A stretch of DNA of 64,000 nt from Pseudomonadales bacterium (GTDB lineage: Bacteria > Pseudomonadota > Gammaproteobacteria > Pseudomonadales > Pseudohongiellaceae). The stretch covers positions 1,073,001 to 1,137,000 of the forward strand of contig JACKOH010000001.1 in the NCBI GenBank assembly GCA_024234395.1, read 5' to 3'. Below are positions 43,856 to 52,647 of this stretch, one piece after another (position 1 is the first letter of the stretch; the number at the start of each line of letters is the position of its first letter). The notes under the pieces were generated by a model. It had not been told where the DNA came from. It saw only the letters and a list, made by a program, of their open reading frames with translations, and ran no database searches. The position numbers and the translations under genes are program-made.

Positions 43856-44521
43856 ATGACTAGTTACAAACCGATTTTCACCCGCCTGGCCATGCTCCTG
43901 CTATTGCTGGCGGGGCCGTTGGCGAACGCGCAGGGCGATCAGGAAATAAACGCTCTGGCCCGGCTCGATGAGCTGTTGTCCGGCATTACCACCATGACCG
44001 CCGATGTTGATCAGCTGATCGTGGAATCCGATGGCGGCGTGCTGGAAGAGAGCAGTATCCGTATGAAGCTGAAGCGGCCGGACGGGTTTTACTGGGAGAC
44101 CCTGGAACCGTTTCCCGAACTGATCGTCACCGATGGCCGCTTCCTGTGGAACTACCAGCCCGATCTGGAACAGGTGGTTGTGGAAAACTGGGATGCCAGC
44201 CGCTCAGAACTGGCGGCGCAGTTGTTGAGCGGCAACACCGCCAATCTCACCGACGAATACCGCCTCAGCCAGCGTGCCAACGAAGCCCCGGAAATCAGCG
44301 AATTTGTACTGGTGCCGCTGGAACCCGATAATGTCTATCGCCAGATCATCCTGACCTTCAACGGCAGGCAGCTGGACATGATCTACGTGGACAATAACAA
44401 TGGGCAGAAAACCGTCTGGCAGTTTGGAAATATTGTCCTGAACAAGCCACTTGCGGATCAGGAGTTCGTGTTCGAACCGTCTGGTGACGTCGAGGTGATT
44501 GAGAACACCTACGTGCAATAG
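43856..44521 (+). CDS. lolA: Outer-membrane lipoprotein carrier protein LolA
   Basis: Periplasmic chaperone that ferries lipoproteins from LolCDE to LolB. The 221-residue product has a signal peptide (about 1-24, LAMLLLLLAGPLANAQ), then the half-barrel with FYWETLEPFPELIVTDGRFLW and YQPDLEQVVV. The placement between ftsK and rarA is conserved. Upstream ATG spacing gives no strong Shine-Dalgarno. Confidence 0.94.
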   Translation: MTSYKPIFTRLAMLLLLLAGPLANAQGDQEINALARLDELLSGITTMTADVDQLIVESDGGVLEESSIRMKLKRPDGFYWETLEPFPELIVTDGRFLWNYQPDLEQVVVENWDASRSELAAQLLSGNTANLTDEYRLSQRANEAPEISEFVLVPLEPDNVYRQIILTFNGRQLDMIYVDNNNGQKTVWQFGNIVLNKPLADQEFVFEPSGDVEVIENTYVQ

Positions 44522-44552
44522 TTCCCCTCCCGCCGCCTGCGCTCAGGAAAGC

Positions 44553-46079
44553 ATGGCCGATTCACTGCTACAGGAAGACCCGCCGGAACAGTATCAGCCG
44601 CTGGCGGCTCGCATGCGACCACGAAATCTCGACCAGTTCATCGGCCAGGAGCACATTCTCGCGCCCGGCAAGGCGCTGTACCAGGCTATCAGACAGGGCA
44701 GCATGCACTCGATGGTGTTCTGGGGTCCGCCCGGGGTCGGTAAGACTACACTGGCCCGCATAATTGCCGCCACTACCGACAGCCGCTTCGAAAGCCTTTC
44801 CGCAGTGCTGTCGGGCGTCAAGGATATTCGTGAGGCGGTGGAGCGGGCCCGTCACTACCGCCAGGGCGGGGGGCGCCAGACTCTGCTGTTCGTCGATGAA
44901 GTTCACAGGTTCAACAAATCTCAGCAGGATGCCTTCCTGCCCCACATCGAGGATGGCACCATCATTTTTATCGGAGCCACTACCGAGAACCCAGCTTTCG
45001 AACTGAACAATGCGCTCTTGTCCCGGTCACGGGTTTATGTACTCAAAAGCCTTAGTGAAACGCAGTTACTGAACTTACTCGAACTGGTGCTGACCGACTC
45101 CGAGCGGGGATTGGGACATCTGGCTCTGCGGGTTGACGAGCAGGCCCGCCAGGCACTGGCCAGGGCCAGTGACGGTGATGCCAGACGGTTGCTGAACCTG
45201 CTGGAAATTGCCGCTGACTTGGCCGGGAAGGGGGCCGATGGCCTGCCAGTGATAGACCGCGATACGGTCGCCCGGGTGACCCAGGAAAGCCTGCAGCGTT
45301 TCGACAAGGGCGGAGATCTTTTCTATGACCAGATCTCGGCATTGCACAAGGCGGTCCGGGGCAGTTCTCCGGACGCGGCACTTTACTGGTTTACCCGGAT
45401 GTTGGACGGCGGCTGTGATCCGTTATATATTGCGCGCCGCATGCTTCGTATGGCCAGTGAGGACATTGGCAATGCGGATCCACGGGCTCTGCAGCTGGCT
45501 CTGGCCGGTTGGGACACCTATCAGCGGCTGGGCAGCCCGGAAGGCGACCTGGCTCTCGCCCAGGTAGTTATCTATCTGGCCTGCGCACCGAAGAGCAACG
45601 CTGTGTATCAGGCCGCCGGCAGTGCCCGGGAAACTGTCAGGCAGACCGGCACACTCGAAGTCCCGCTGCATCTGCGCAATGCGGTCTCTGACCTGGCCCG
45701 GGAACTGGGACACGGCGACGGCTACCGATATGCCCATGATGAGGCTGGTGGATTTGCTGCCGGAGAGAACTATTTTCCCGAATCGCTGCAGCAGGCGGAG
45801 TTCTATTTTCCCAGGGAAGCCGGACTGGAAGTCAGAATCCGGGAAAAGCTGGAACATCTCAAGCAACAGAACCGGGCCAGCGGCGAGCGACGCTATCAGG
45901 AAGACCGTGCCGGCGGCAGAACGGCCGAGCCTGCGACAAACCCTTCGAGAGCGCAGGCCGGGTCGATTCTCAAGGCGGGTGGCAAAAGCCGTAAACGCAG
46001 CGCTGAGCCAGAAACTGACAAAGACAGTCCCCTGGAACGGGTGCAGGGCAGGGCAGAGGGAGAGCAGCGGGAGAAATGA
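44553..46079 (+). CDS. rarA: Replication-associated recombination protein A
   Basis: AAA+ ATPase of the RarA/MgsA/WRNIP1 type, acting at stalled forks. From ATG 44553 it has 508 residues: RMRPRNLDQFIGQEHILAPG, Walker A WGPPGVGKTTLARIIA, Walker B LLFVDEVHRFNKSQQDAFLP, sensor IGATTENPAFELNNALLSR and the C-terminal tetramer domain. Standard proteins stop near residue 445; here a further 55 or so polar residues, rich in Arg, Glu, Gly and Ser, follow RASGERRYQEDRAG. The stop overlaps crcB by four bases. Confidence 0.95.
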   Translation: MADSLLQEDPPEQYQPLAARMRPRNLDQFIGQEHILAPGKALYQAIRQGSMHSMVFWGPPGVGKTTLARIIAATTDSRFESLSAVLSGVKDIREAVERARHYRQGGGRQTLLFVDEVHRFNKSQQDAFLPHIEDGTIIFIGATTENPAFELNNALLSRSRVYVLKSLSETQLLNLLELVLTDSERGLGHLALRVDEQARQALARASDGDARRLLNLLEIAADLAGKGADGLPVIDRDTVARVTQESLQRFDKGGDLFYDQISALHKAVRGSSPDAALYWFTRMLDGGCDPLYIARRMLRMASEDIGNADPRALQLALAGWDTYQRLGSPEGDLALAQVVIYLACAPKSNAVYQAAGSARETVRQTGTLEVPLHLRNAVSDLARELGHGDGYRYAHDEAGGFAAGENYFPESLQQAEFYFPREAGLEVRIREKLEHLKQQNRASGERRYQEDRAGGRTAEPATNPSRAQAGSILKAGGKSRKRSAEPETDKDSPLERVQGRAEGEQREK

Positions 46080-46453
46080 GTTATTATCTGGCAATCGCCC
46101 TGGGCGGAGCGCTGGGCGCAGTCTGCCGCTACTGGCTGGTGACCCTGGCCGAGCATCATAACAGTAGCCTGTTTCCGGTTGGCACGCTGACAGTCAACGT
46201 GCTGGGTTCGCTGCTGATCGGTATTCTGTTTGTATTGTTGACGGAAAAAATTCAGGCGGCGGCATACCTTCGCCCGCTACTGCAGATTGGCTTTCTGGGG
46301 GCATTGACCACCTTTTCGACATTTTCGCTGGATACGTTGCTGCTGATGCAACAGGGGATGGTCCTGCCGGCGCTCAGTTACATCACGCTCAGCGTTATCC
46401 TCTGTATTCTGGCAGCCTGGGCGGGAATGGGGCTGATGCGCTTCATACTCTAG
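46076..46453 (+). CDS. crcB: Fluoride channel CrcB (Fluc)
   Basis: A 125-residue protein with four membrane helices; dimers export fluoride. Visible are GGALGAVCRYWL, TLTVNVLGSLLIG and the FLGALTTFSTFSLDT segment carrying the Phe box and TTFS track. The start ATGA overlaps the rarA stop. No fluoride riboswitch is seen, which fits its operon position behind rarA. Confidence 0.95.
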   Translation: MSYYLAIALGGALGAVCRYWLVTLAEHHNSSLFPVGTLTVNVLGSLLIGILFVLLTEKIQAAAYLRPLLQIGFLGALTTFSTFSLDTLLLMQQGMVLPALSYITLSVILCILAAWAGMGLMRFIL

Positions 46454-46496
46454 AAACCCCGGATTCAATTTTCACCAAGCAAGGAAACTCCACTTC

Positions 46497-47792
46497 ATGT
46501 TAGATCCCAAATGGTTGCGGGCCGAACCGGAAAAGCTGGCCGAACTGTTGAAGAAGAAACGCTTCGTTCTCGACCTGGAAAATATTCAGGCCCTGGACAG
46601 TCGGCGCAAGGAACTGCAGCTGGAAACCGAGCGTCTCCAGGGAGAAAGAACCAACCGTTCCAAATTAATCGGTAAGGCCAAGGCTGCCGGCGAAGATGCC
46701 AGTGAGCTGATGCAGGCCGTGGGAGAAATCAATCAGCAGCTGGATTCCCTGAAGGGCAGCCTTAACGGGGTTCAGGACTCGCTGCACGAGATACTCACAG
46801 CGGTTCCCAATATCCCCCACGAGTCGGTTCCGGAGGGGAAGGATGAGACAGCCAATACGGTAGTGGCCAGTTGGGGTGAGCCGTCCAGCTTCGATTTCGA
46901 GCCCAGGGATCACGTCGAACTGGGCGAAAACCTGACGGCTGGCGTCGCGGTCGACAAGGCCATGGATTTTGCTGCTGCCACCAAGATTGCCGGAGCCCGC
47001 TTCACGGTCCTGCGTGGCCCGCTGGCCCGCCTGCACCGGGCGCTGATCCAGTTTATGCTGGACACCCACACGGCAGAACATGGCTATACCGAAGTCTATG
47101 TTCCCTACCTGGTCAATGCCGATTCGCTGTTTGGCACTTCCCAGCTACCGAAATTCGAGGAAGACCTGTTCAAGATTGCCGGTGAAGATGGGTTTTACCT
47201 GATTCCCACCGCCGAAGTCCCGGTGACCAACCTGGCCCGTAACGAGATCATTGACGCGGCTGCACTACCACTGAAGTATGCCGCCCATACCCCCTGTTTC
47301 CGCAGCGAAGCCGGCTCGTACGGCAAGGATACCCGGGGCATGATTCGCCAGCATCAGTTTGAAAAAGTGGAACTGGTACAGGTGGTCCATCCGGAGCAGT
47401 CGGAAGCGGCCCTGGAGGAATTGACCGGACATGCCGAGATCATTCTGCAGAAGCTTGAGCTGCCCTATCGCAAGGTCATTCTGTGTGGTGGTGATCTGGG
47501 GTTTGGTTCTCACAAGACCTACGACCTGGAAGTCTGGCTGCCATCACAGAACACTTACCGGGAAATCTCCTCCTGCAGCAGCTTCACCGATTTCCAGGCG
47601 CGCCGCATGCAGGCTCGGTTCCGTAATCCGGAAACCGGTAAACCGGAACTGGTCCATACCCTGAACGGGTCCGGGTTGGCGGTGGGCAGGACGCTGGTGG
47701 CGATACTTGAAAATTACCAGACCGCCGAAGGCAGCGTGCGCATTCCGGACGTGTTACAGCCCTACATGGCCGGACTGACTCAGCTGGATTAG
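46497..47792 (+). CDS. serS: Seryl-tRNA synthetase
   Basis: Class II synthetase of 431 residues. The N-terminal coiled-coil arm (about 25-105) reads tRNA-Ser. Motif 2 is FRSEAGSYGKDTRGMIRQHQFEKVEL and motif 3 is LNGSGLAVGRTLVAILENYQ. PTAEVPVTNL is the TxE serine site. Position between crcB and cysG is the conserved one. A tRNA-Ser gene lies 4 kb downstream. Confidence 0.98.
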   Translation: MLDPKWLRAEPEKLAELLKKKRFVLDLENIQALDSRRKELQLETERLQGERTNRSKLIGKAKAAGEDASELMQAVGEINQQLDSLKGSLNGVQDSLHEILTAVPNIPHESVPEGKDETANTVVASWGEPSSFDFEPRDHVELGENLTAGVAVDKAMDFAAATKIAGARFTVLRGPLARLHRALIQFMLDTHTAEHGYTEVYVPYLVNADSLFGTSQLPKFEEDLFKIAGEDGFYLIPTAEVPVTNLARNEIIDAAALPLKYAAHTPCFRSEAGSYGKDTRGMIRQHQFEKVELVQVVHPEQSEAALEELTGHAEIILQKLELPYRKVILCGGDLGFGSHKTYDLEVWLPSQNTYREISSCSSFTDFQARRMQARFRNPETGKPELVHTLNGSGLAVGRTLVAILENYQTAEGSVRIPDVLQPYMAGLTQLD

Positions 47793-47794
47793 AC

Positions 47795-49213
47795 ATGGAC
47801 TATCTGCCGGTCTTTCTCGATGTCAGGAACAGGGAGTGCCTGCTGGTCGGTGGTGGTGAGGTGGCGCTGCGCAAGGCCCGGCTGCTGGAACGAGCTGGCG
47901 CCAGATTAATGGTGGTTGCCGAAAATATCGACCGGCCATTGCAGGAGCTGCTGGATCACGGCCACCACCATTACCGGCTGGGGCAGTTTTCGTCCCAGGA
48001 CCTGCAGGGCGTGGTCCTGGCAATTGCGGCAACCGATGACGAAGCCGTCAATGCCGCGATTTCCCGTCAGGCCCAGGCCCTGCAGATTCCCGTCAATGCC
48101 GTCGATCAGCCGGCTCTGTGCAGCCTGATCTTCCCGGCCCTGGTGGACCGCAGCCCGGTGGTGGTGGCGATTTCAAGCAGCGGCAGTTCGCCGGTGCTGG
48201 CCCGCAAGATCAAGGAACTGGTGGAAACCCAGTTGCCGGCGGCTACCGGCACTCTGGCGGAACTGCTGGGCAGCTACCGGGAGCGGGTCAAACAGCGACT
48301 GACGGCGTTCCCGGCCCGGTTACGGTTCTGGGAACAGGTGCTGGACGGCACGGTACCCGAACTGGTCTATAGTGGACAGATCGAGACCGCCCGGCACAAA
48401 CTGGAGACCCTGCTGGACGACGCCGAGGCTGCCAAGGTCGAAGGGGAAGTCTACCTGGTGGGGGCAGGGCCAGGAGATCCGGATCTATTGACCATCAAGG
48501 CACTGCGCCTGCTGCAGAAGGCCGACGTGGTTCTCTACGACCGGCTGGTGTCCACTCCCATCCTCGAAAAAATCCGCCCCGATGCCGAGCGCATTCATGT
48601 GGGCAAGGAACGCGCTGCTCACCTGGTTCCCCAGGACCGGATCAATGACATGCTGGTGGAACTGGCCCGCCAGGGTAAACGGGTGTTACGCCTCAAGGGC
48701 GGCGATCCGTTCATCTTCGGTCGTGGCGGAGAAGAAATGGCATCGCTGATCGGGGAGGGTATTCCGTTCCAGGTGGTACCCGGTATTACCGCCGCCTCGG
48801 GCTGCGCCAGTTATGCCGGCATTCCTCTCACGCACCGCGATCATGCTCACTCCGTGATGTTTCTGACTGGCCATTTTAAAACCGAACAGGAAGAACCAGA
48901 CTGGGAGAGGCTGTGCGTCGCCAAGCAGACGCTGGTGTTTTACATGGGCCTCATGAACCTGGCGACAATCTGCCAGCGCCTGATAACACATGGCCTGTCG
49001 AACGACTTTCCAGCCGCGCTGATTCAGAAGGGCACCACCGCCGATCAGGTGGTGGTAGCTGGATCGCTGAAAAACCTGCCCGGACTTGTTGCAGCCTCCG
49101 AAGTGCGCGCACCCACTCTGCTGATTGTGGGTGAAGTGGTCAGGTTGAGGGAGCAGCTGAACTGGTACCAGCCACCAGGTCAGGTCGGGGCGGGTGACTC
49201 ACCCCGTCAGTGA
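47795..49213 (+). CDS. cysG: Siroheme synthase (dehydrogenase/ferrochelatase plus methyltransferase)
   Basis: Trifunctional enzyme making siroheme, the cofactor of sulfite reductase, from uroporphyrinogen III. The N-terminal half (1-about 205) is the precorrin-2 dehydrogenase/ferrochelatase with VGGGEVALRKARLL and ISSSGSSPVLARKIKE. The C-terminal half is the SUMT with VYLVGAGPGDPDLLTIKALR, LKGGDPFIFGRGGEE and VPGITAASGCASYAGIPLTH. The 472 residues match E. coli CysG. It links to the CysB/CysH sulphur genes in the window. Confidence 0.97.
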   Translation: MDYLPVFLDVRNRECLLVGGGEVALRKARLLERAGARLMVVAENIDRPLQELLDHGHHHYRLGQFSSQDLQGVVLAIAATDDEAVNAAISRQAQALQIPVNAVDQPALCSLIFPALVDRSPVVVAISSSGSSPVLARKIKELVETQLPAATGTLAELLGSYRERVKQRLTAFPARLRFWEQVLDGTVPELVYSGQIETARHKLETLLDDAEAAKVEGEVYLVGAGPGDPDLLTIKALRLLQKADVVLYDRLVSTPILEKIRPDAERIHVGKERAAHLVPQDRINDMLVELARQGKRVLRLKGGDPFIFGRGGEEMASLIGEGIPFQVVPGITAASGCASYAGIPLTHRDHAHSVMFLTGHFKTEQEEPDWERLCVAKQTLVFYMGLMNLATICQRLITHGLSNDFPAALIQKGTTADQVVVAGSLKNLPGLVAASEVRAPTLLIVGEVVRLREQLNWYQPPGQVGAGDSPRQ

Positions 49214-49258
49214 ATTTGTCTCGAGCTCCGGGCCATTTCAGCGTGAATCAGAGCGTTG

Positions 49259-49597
49259 TCAAATACAGTTGGCGGGGCGGGGCAGGCCGGCTATCCGGTT
49301 GACGGTCCTGGCGGCACTGCCGCCAAACAGCTTCATCAGGTAGAGGCTGCGGCCCTTTTCTTCTCCCAGTTCCTGTCTCACCAGTTTCACCAGCGGTCGC
49401 ATGGGCGGCGATAGCTGAAACTGCCGATGAAATTGCCGCACTGCGTGGATTATCTCCCAGTGCGCGTCACTGAGCAGGATATCGCAATCCTCGGCCAGCC
49501 TGCCGGCTACTTCCTCATCCCAGTCATCGAGATTTCTCAGGTAGCCTTCTTTGTCCAGGGGAATCCGGCGATCCTTGCATTGCAGGAAGGTGGTCAT
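49259..49597 (-). CDS. tusE: Sulfurtransferase TusE (DsrC family)
   Basis: Last carrier of the Tus relay, handing sulphur to MnmA for tRNA thiolation. The 112-residue protein has the DsrC fold pattern DKEGYLRNLDDWDEEVAGRLA and LSDAHWEIIHAVRQFH. The C-terminal GLPRPANCI carries the catalytic penultimate cysteine. The second cysteine of true DsrC is absent, as in TusE. The gene follows tusB after 18 bases. Confidence 0.94.
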   Translation of the reverse strand: MTTFLQCKDRRIPLDKEGYLRNLDDWDEEVAGRLAEDCDILLSDAHWEIIHAVRQFHRQFQLSPPMRPLVKLVRQELGEEKGRSLYLMKLFGGSAARTVNRIAGLPRPANCI

Positions 49598-49615
49598 GAT
49601 TCTGTACCTGAATGT

Positions 49616-49897
49616 CTAAAACCAATTGATGACCCTGTCGGCTTCGCCGCAAAGCCGGACAAAATCCGCCATGGTAATTTCTGCGATTCCCCGCTCCACG
49701 CGACTGCTCAGGCCTCTTGCCTGTAGATCGTCCAGCAGGACAAAGACCGAAAGCCCTTTTAACAGGCGCTGCTGCTCTTCATTGACGGCACCGTAGACGC
49801 CGTCTTCAATCAGCAGCAGCCGGTCGTGCTCTCTGTCGAACGTGCGCAGGCACAAAGGTAACCGGGTCAGGCTATTGACGGTATGCAGATGGCTCAC
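49616..49897 (-). CDS. tusB: Sulfurtransferase complex subunit TusB
   Basis: A 93-residue DsrH-type subunit of the TusBCD hexamer. The N-terminus MSHLHTVNS and LLLIEDGVYGAV match TusB, as does the C-terminal MADFVRLCGEADRVINWF. Its ATG overlaps the tusC stop (49894-49897). Confidence 0.9.
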   Translation of the reverse strand: MSHLHTVNSLTRLPLCLRTFDREHDRLLLIEDGVYGAVNEEQQRLLKGLSVFVLLDDLQARGLSSRVERGIAEITMADFVRLCGEADRVINWF

Positions 49898-50265
49898 AGG
49901 GGAAATACCACGTCGGCTGTGCGAATCATGGCGGTGACTTCGTCGTCACTCAACAATTGCACCTGGATGACCAGATCGTCAATCGAGAGTCGGCGCTGTC
50001 GCAGGGATTCGCTGTCGACGTAAACCGTCTCCACACCATACAGGGATAGTGCCTGGAGGTTGGCCGACAGGGTCTTATTGTGAATGGTCCGGGGCTGCTG
50101 GGAATCAACCAGTTGATAAACACCATCGTCCATGAACAGGTAATTGACAGTCTGCTCATACACCGCCGTGGCCAACACCAGTTCCAGGCAGATCTGCGCG
50201 TTGTCCCGGCCATAAGGGGCATGGCGGCTGAGGAACGTGAAGGATTTGCGGACCGGAGCAGGCAT
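49894..50265 (-). CDS. tusC: Sulfurtransferase complex subunit TusC
   Basis: A 123-residue DsrF-type subunit of the TusBCD relay. Typical parts are FLSRHAPYGRDNAQICLELV near the start, LFMDDGVYQLVDSQ and VYVDSESLRQRRL. It overlaps tusB by four bases and follows tusD after four bases, so the order is tusD-C-B-E. Confidence 0.92.
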   Translation of the reverse strand: MPAPVRKSFTFLSRHAPYGRDNAQICLELVLATAVYEQTVNYLFMDDGVYQLVDSQQPRTIHNKTLSANLQALSLYGVETVYVDSESLRQRRLSIDDLVIQVQLLSDDEVTAMIRTADVVFPL

Positions 50266-50269
50266 GGCA

Positions 50270-50659
50270 TCAACCGAAGTTCAGGACCCGGTCCGAGTTC
50301 TGCACCGCGTCCACCAGCTGGCCAAGTCCGGATATGCTGACCAGTTCAGAAAGGTTGCTCGCTGCCTTGTCATAGCGATTGGCTTCCTGGCTGTCGATGA
50401 TGCCCCGTTTCAATGCCGAAGTGACACAGGCCACTGCGTCCAGACGGTGTTCCCTTATCAGTTCCTCCCAGGCGTCCTGGAGGCTGGTCTCATCCTGTGC
50501 AACCACCGCCAGCCGGGTCAGATTGTGTACGCCATCGCGAAAGAAAAACAGCCGGTAAATCTCATGACCTTCGGCCAGCACAGCCTGGCAGAAGCGCAGC
50601 GCCGAACTGGCTCCTTCACTGGCATAGGGCGCCGAATGTATTACGATGGAGAATTTCAC
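50270..50659 (-). CDS. tusD: Sulfurtransferase complex subunit TusD
   Basis: A 129-residue DsrE-type subunit accepting sulphur from TusA on the cysteine in AVACVTSALKRG. FSIVIHSAPYASEGASSALR and LFFFRDGVHN are characteristic. A GTG at 50659 gives the conserved start; an ATG at 50695 would fall inside the upstream terminator hairpin and is unlikely. Confidence 0.93.
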   Translation of the reverse strand: MKFSIVIHSAPYASEGASSALRFCQAVLAEGHEIYRLFFFRDGVHNLTRLAVVAQDETSLQDAWEELIREHRLDAVACVTSALKRGIIDSQEANRYDKAASNLSELVSISGLGQLVDAVQNSDRVLNFG

Positions 50660-50675
50660 AGCACTGGTTCCACAA

Positions 50676-50703
50676 ACAAAAAGCCCCGTTCTCACGGGGC
50701 TTT
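50676..50703 (-). terminator. Rho-independent terminator after the Bax-inhibitor-like gene
   Basis: On the minus strand AAAGCCCCG-TGAGAA-CGGGGCTTT followed by TTTGTTT. It ends the upstream membrane-protein transcript and separates it from the tusDCBE operon, whose promoter must be very close. Confidence 0.88.
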
Positions 50704-50737
50704 GGTTCGGGCTTATTGCCCGGACTCGATGCCTGTA

Positions 50738-51424
50738 CTAGTCGCGGCCGGTCAGCGCGCCCAGCAGATTCAACAGGTGCACGAAAATGTTGAAGATGCT
50801 GATATACAGGGAGATGGTCGCCAGGATGTAATTTCTTTCACCTCCGTTGATGATGCGGCTGGTGTCGAAAAGAATGAATCCCGACATGATCAGGATAACC
50901 GCCGAAGAGATTGCCAGGCTCAGGGCCGGAATCTGCAGGAAGATATTGGCGATCATGGCCACGATGGCGACGATCAGGCCGGTCATCAGGAACCCGCCCA
51001 GGTAGCTGAAATTCTTGCCGGTGGCCAGTACGTAGCCGGACAGGCTGAGGAAGATCAGCGCGGTACCACCCAGGGCCTGAGCGACGATGGCCGAACCATT
51101 GGCGTAAACCTGCAGGTAGGCAGAAATAACCGGTCCCAGTGCGCCGCCCATCAGACCGGCGAACACAAACACCCAGAACAAGCCCTTGGCGGAGCGCGCC
51201 GTGGCCTGAACCACGAACGAGGTTATGAAGCCGCCGATTAACATCACCATGCCCATGCCCTGGGACACCTGCAGCATCATGGTGGCGACTGCGCAGATGG
51301 CGCTGAAGAACAGGGTCATGGATAACAACAGGTAAGTGTTACGCAGCACCTTGTTTACCGGAATGGCCGCTTCCCGGCCTCTGGCAACGCTGTTCAATTC
51401 AACTTCGTTCATAATTCTCTCCAA
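50738..51424 (-). CDS. Bax inhibitor-1 family membrane protein (YccA-like)
   Basis: A 228-residue protein with seven hydrophobic segments of the BI-1/YccA/YbhL family. Visible parts are NKVLRNTYLLLSMTLFFSA, the VFAGLMGGALGPVIS loop, and the late DTSRIINGGERNYILATISL with the conserved Asp and Glu, before the final VHLLNLLGAL. YccA of E. coli modulates FtsH; some relatives are pH-gated calcium leak channels. Its position near the tus genes is conserved in Pseudomonas-like genomes. Confidence 0.93.
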   Translation of the reverse strand: MERIMNEVELNSVARGREAAIPVNKVLRNTYLLLSMTLFFSAICAVATMMLQVSQGMGMVMLIGGFITSFVVQATARSAKGLFWVFVFAGLMGGALGPVISAYLQVYANGSAIVAQALGGTALIFLSLSGYVLATGKNFSYLGGFLMTGLIVAIVAMIANIFLQIPALSLAISSAVILIMSGFILFDTSRIINGGERNYILATISLYISIFNIFVHLLNLLGALTGRD

Positions 51425-51769
51425 ATCATTGGGTTACAGTGATATCGACTGTACCGGACGGGTGCTGAAGTCCGCCGGTCGCAGGTAACACTCAAGGCAT
51501 CCTCTGTCACTGCCTGCTCCGTAGTTTATGGTGACTCAGCCCTGAGCTTTCAAGGTTTTCAAGAACTTAGCCAGCCGCATACCAGGCTACAGGTAATACG
51601 TCGGAAGCCACTCCGAGGTTCAATCATACTGGTTGCCCCCCCAAAAGCAACGCATTTCGTCGCTTGCGGATTGCCAGAAACCGGCTTCTGGCGGGGCCTG
51701 CAGCGGCAAAGGGAACGACTTAGCGCTTTGCCTGTCTGGCGCATTAGTGTAAGCTTCTGCCCCTGTCGC
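51425..51769. other. Intergenic region upstream of tRNA-Ser
   Basis: 345 bases containing the leftward promoter of the Bax-inhibitor gene and the rightward tRNA promoter. No gene seen. Confidence 0.6.
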
Positions 51770-51859
51770 GGAGGGGTGGCAGAGCGGTTGAATGCACTGG
51801 TCTTGAAAACCAGCGAGGGCGAAAGTCCTCCGAGAGTTCGAATCTCTCCCCCTCCGCCA
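51770..51859 (+). tRNA. tRNA-Ser (anticodon TGA)
   Basis: A 90-base tRNA with encoded CCA. The acceptor GGAGGGG pairs with CCCCTCC, anticodon TGA is at 51804-51806 in the CTTGAAA loop, a long variable arm (GCGAGGGCGAAAGTCCTCC) marks serine, and the T-loop is GTTCGAATC. Housekeeping genes stop here and accessory genes begin just after, so its 3' end is a likely integration site. The matching distal repeat is not within the window. Confidence 0.96.
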
Positions 51860-52139
51860 ATAGATCAATAATTTAGAGCCTTTTAGGCCACTATAAATCT
51901 GAACATATCCAAAAACATACCTTTAAAGTTTCAATGGAAAGGTATGAAATTCCAGTCTATCAACCCCACCCACGGGGTACCCCCGATTCACAGTCCGGGA
52001 CTCCTGATATCTGATTATTACTAATCCGCTCAGGCACAGCCCAAAAAATTTTTTTATAATTTAAACCGTTTCTACCCCACGAAATTTATAGTTGTGTAGA
52101 CTACGTACCTCTGCACAACCAATAACAAGAATCAAGTAC

Positions 52140-52580
52140 ATGATAACCGATGAAATCAAGTCCAAAGTCGACCGCATCTGGGACACTATGTGGTCCGGTG
52201 GTATCTCCAACCCCCTATCTGTTATCGAGCAACTGACCTATCTGCTTTTCATCAAGCGGCTGGACGAGATCCACACGCTCAAGGAAGCCAAGGCAGCACG
52301 GACGGGTAAGCCTATAGAGGACCCCATCTTCGGTCCCGGCCAAGACAGACTGCGCTGGTCAAGATTCAAGGAAACAGCCCCGGAAGTCATATTCGAGACG
52401 GTGCGTGACGACGTATTCCCGTTCATCAAGACACTGGGTAATAGAGGTGAGCAGGATGGAGAAGCGGCCAGCACCTACACCCACCATATGAAAGACGCTC
52501 TGTTCATGATGCCGACTGCTCGGGTACTGGCTAACGTCGTACGAGTACTTCTTGACCCGGTTTGCCAGTCAAACTGCTAG
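52140..52580 (+). pseudogene. hsdM: Truncated type I restriction methyltransferase HsdM (N-terminal stub)
   Basis: The first about 140 codons of an HsdM subunit: KSKVDRIWDTMWSGGISNPL and EQLTYLLFIKRLDEIHTLKE are the N-terminal helical domain. It breaks off after LANVVRVLLDP, and a short unrelated tail (VCQSNC) leads to a stop. Full proteins run to about 480 or more residues with the NPPF methylase motif, all missing. No hsdS or hsdR follows. It is the first thing after tRNA-Ser, 67 bases before cas1. Confidence 0.85.
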
Positions 52581-52647
52581 CAAAAATTGGCTGTATCTTT
52601 CCGTGCGATCTTGAAAAAGCAAAAACATCAAAGGAGGGTGGAATATA

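Noticed and set aside
46076..46453. Fluoride riboswitch for crcB
   Set aside because: crcB starts within the rarA stop codon, leaving no leader, and no such structure is visible.
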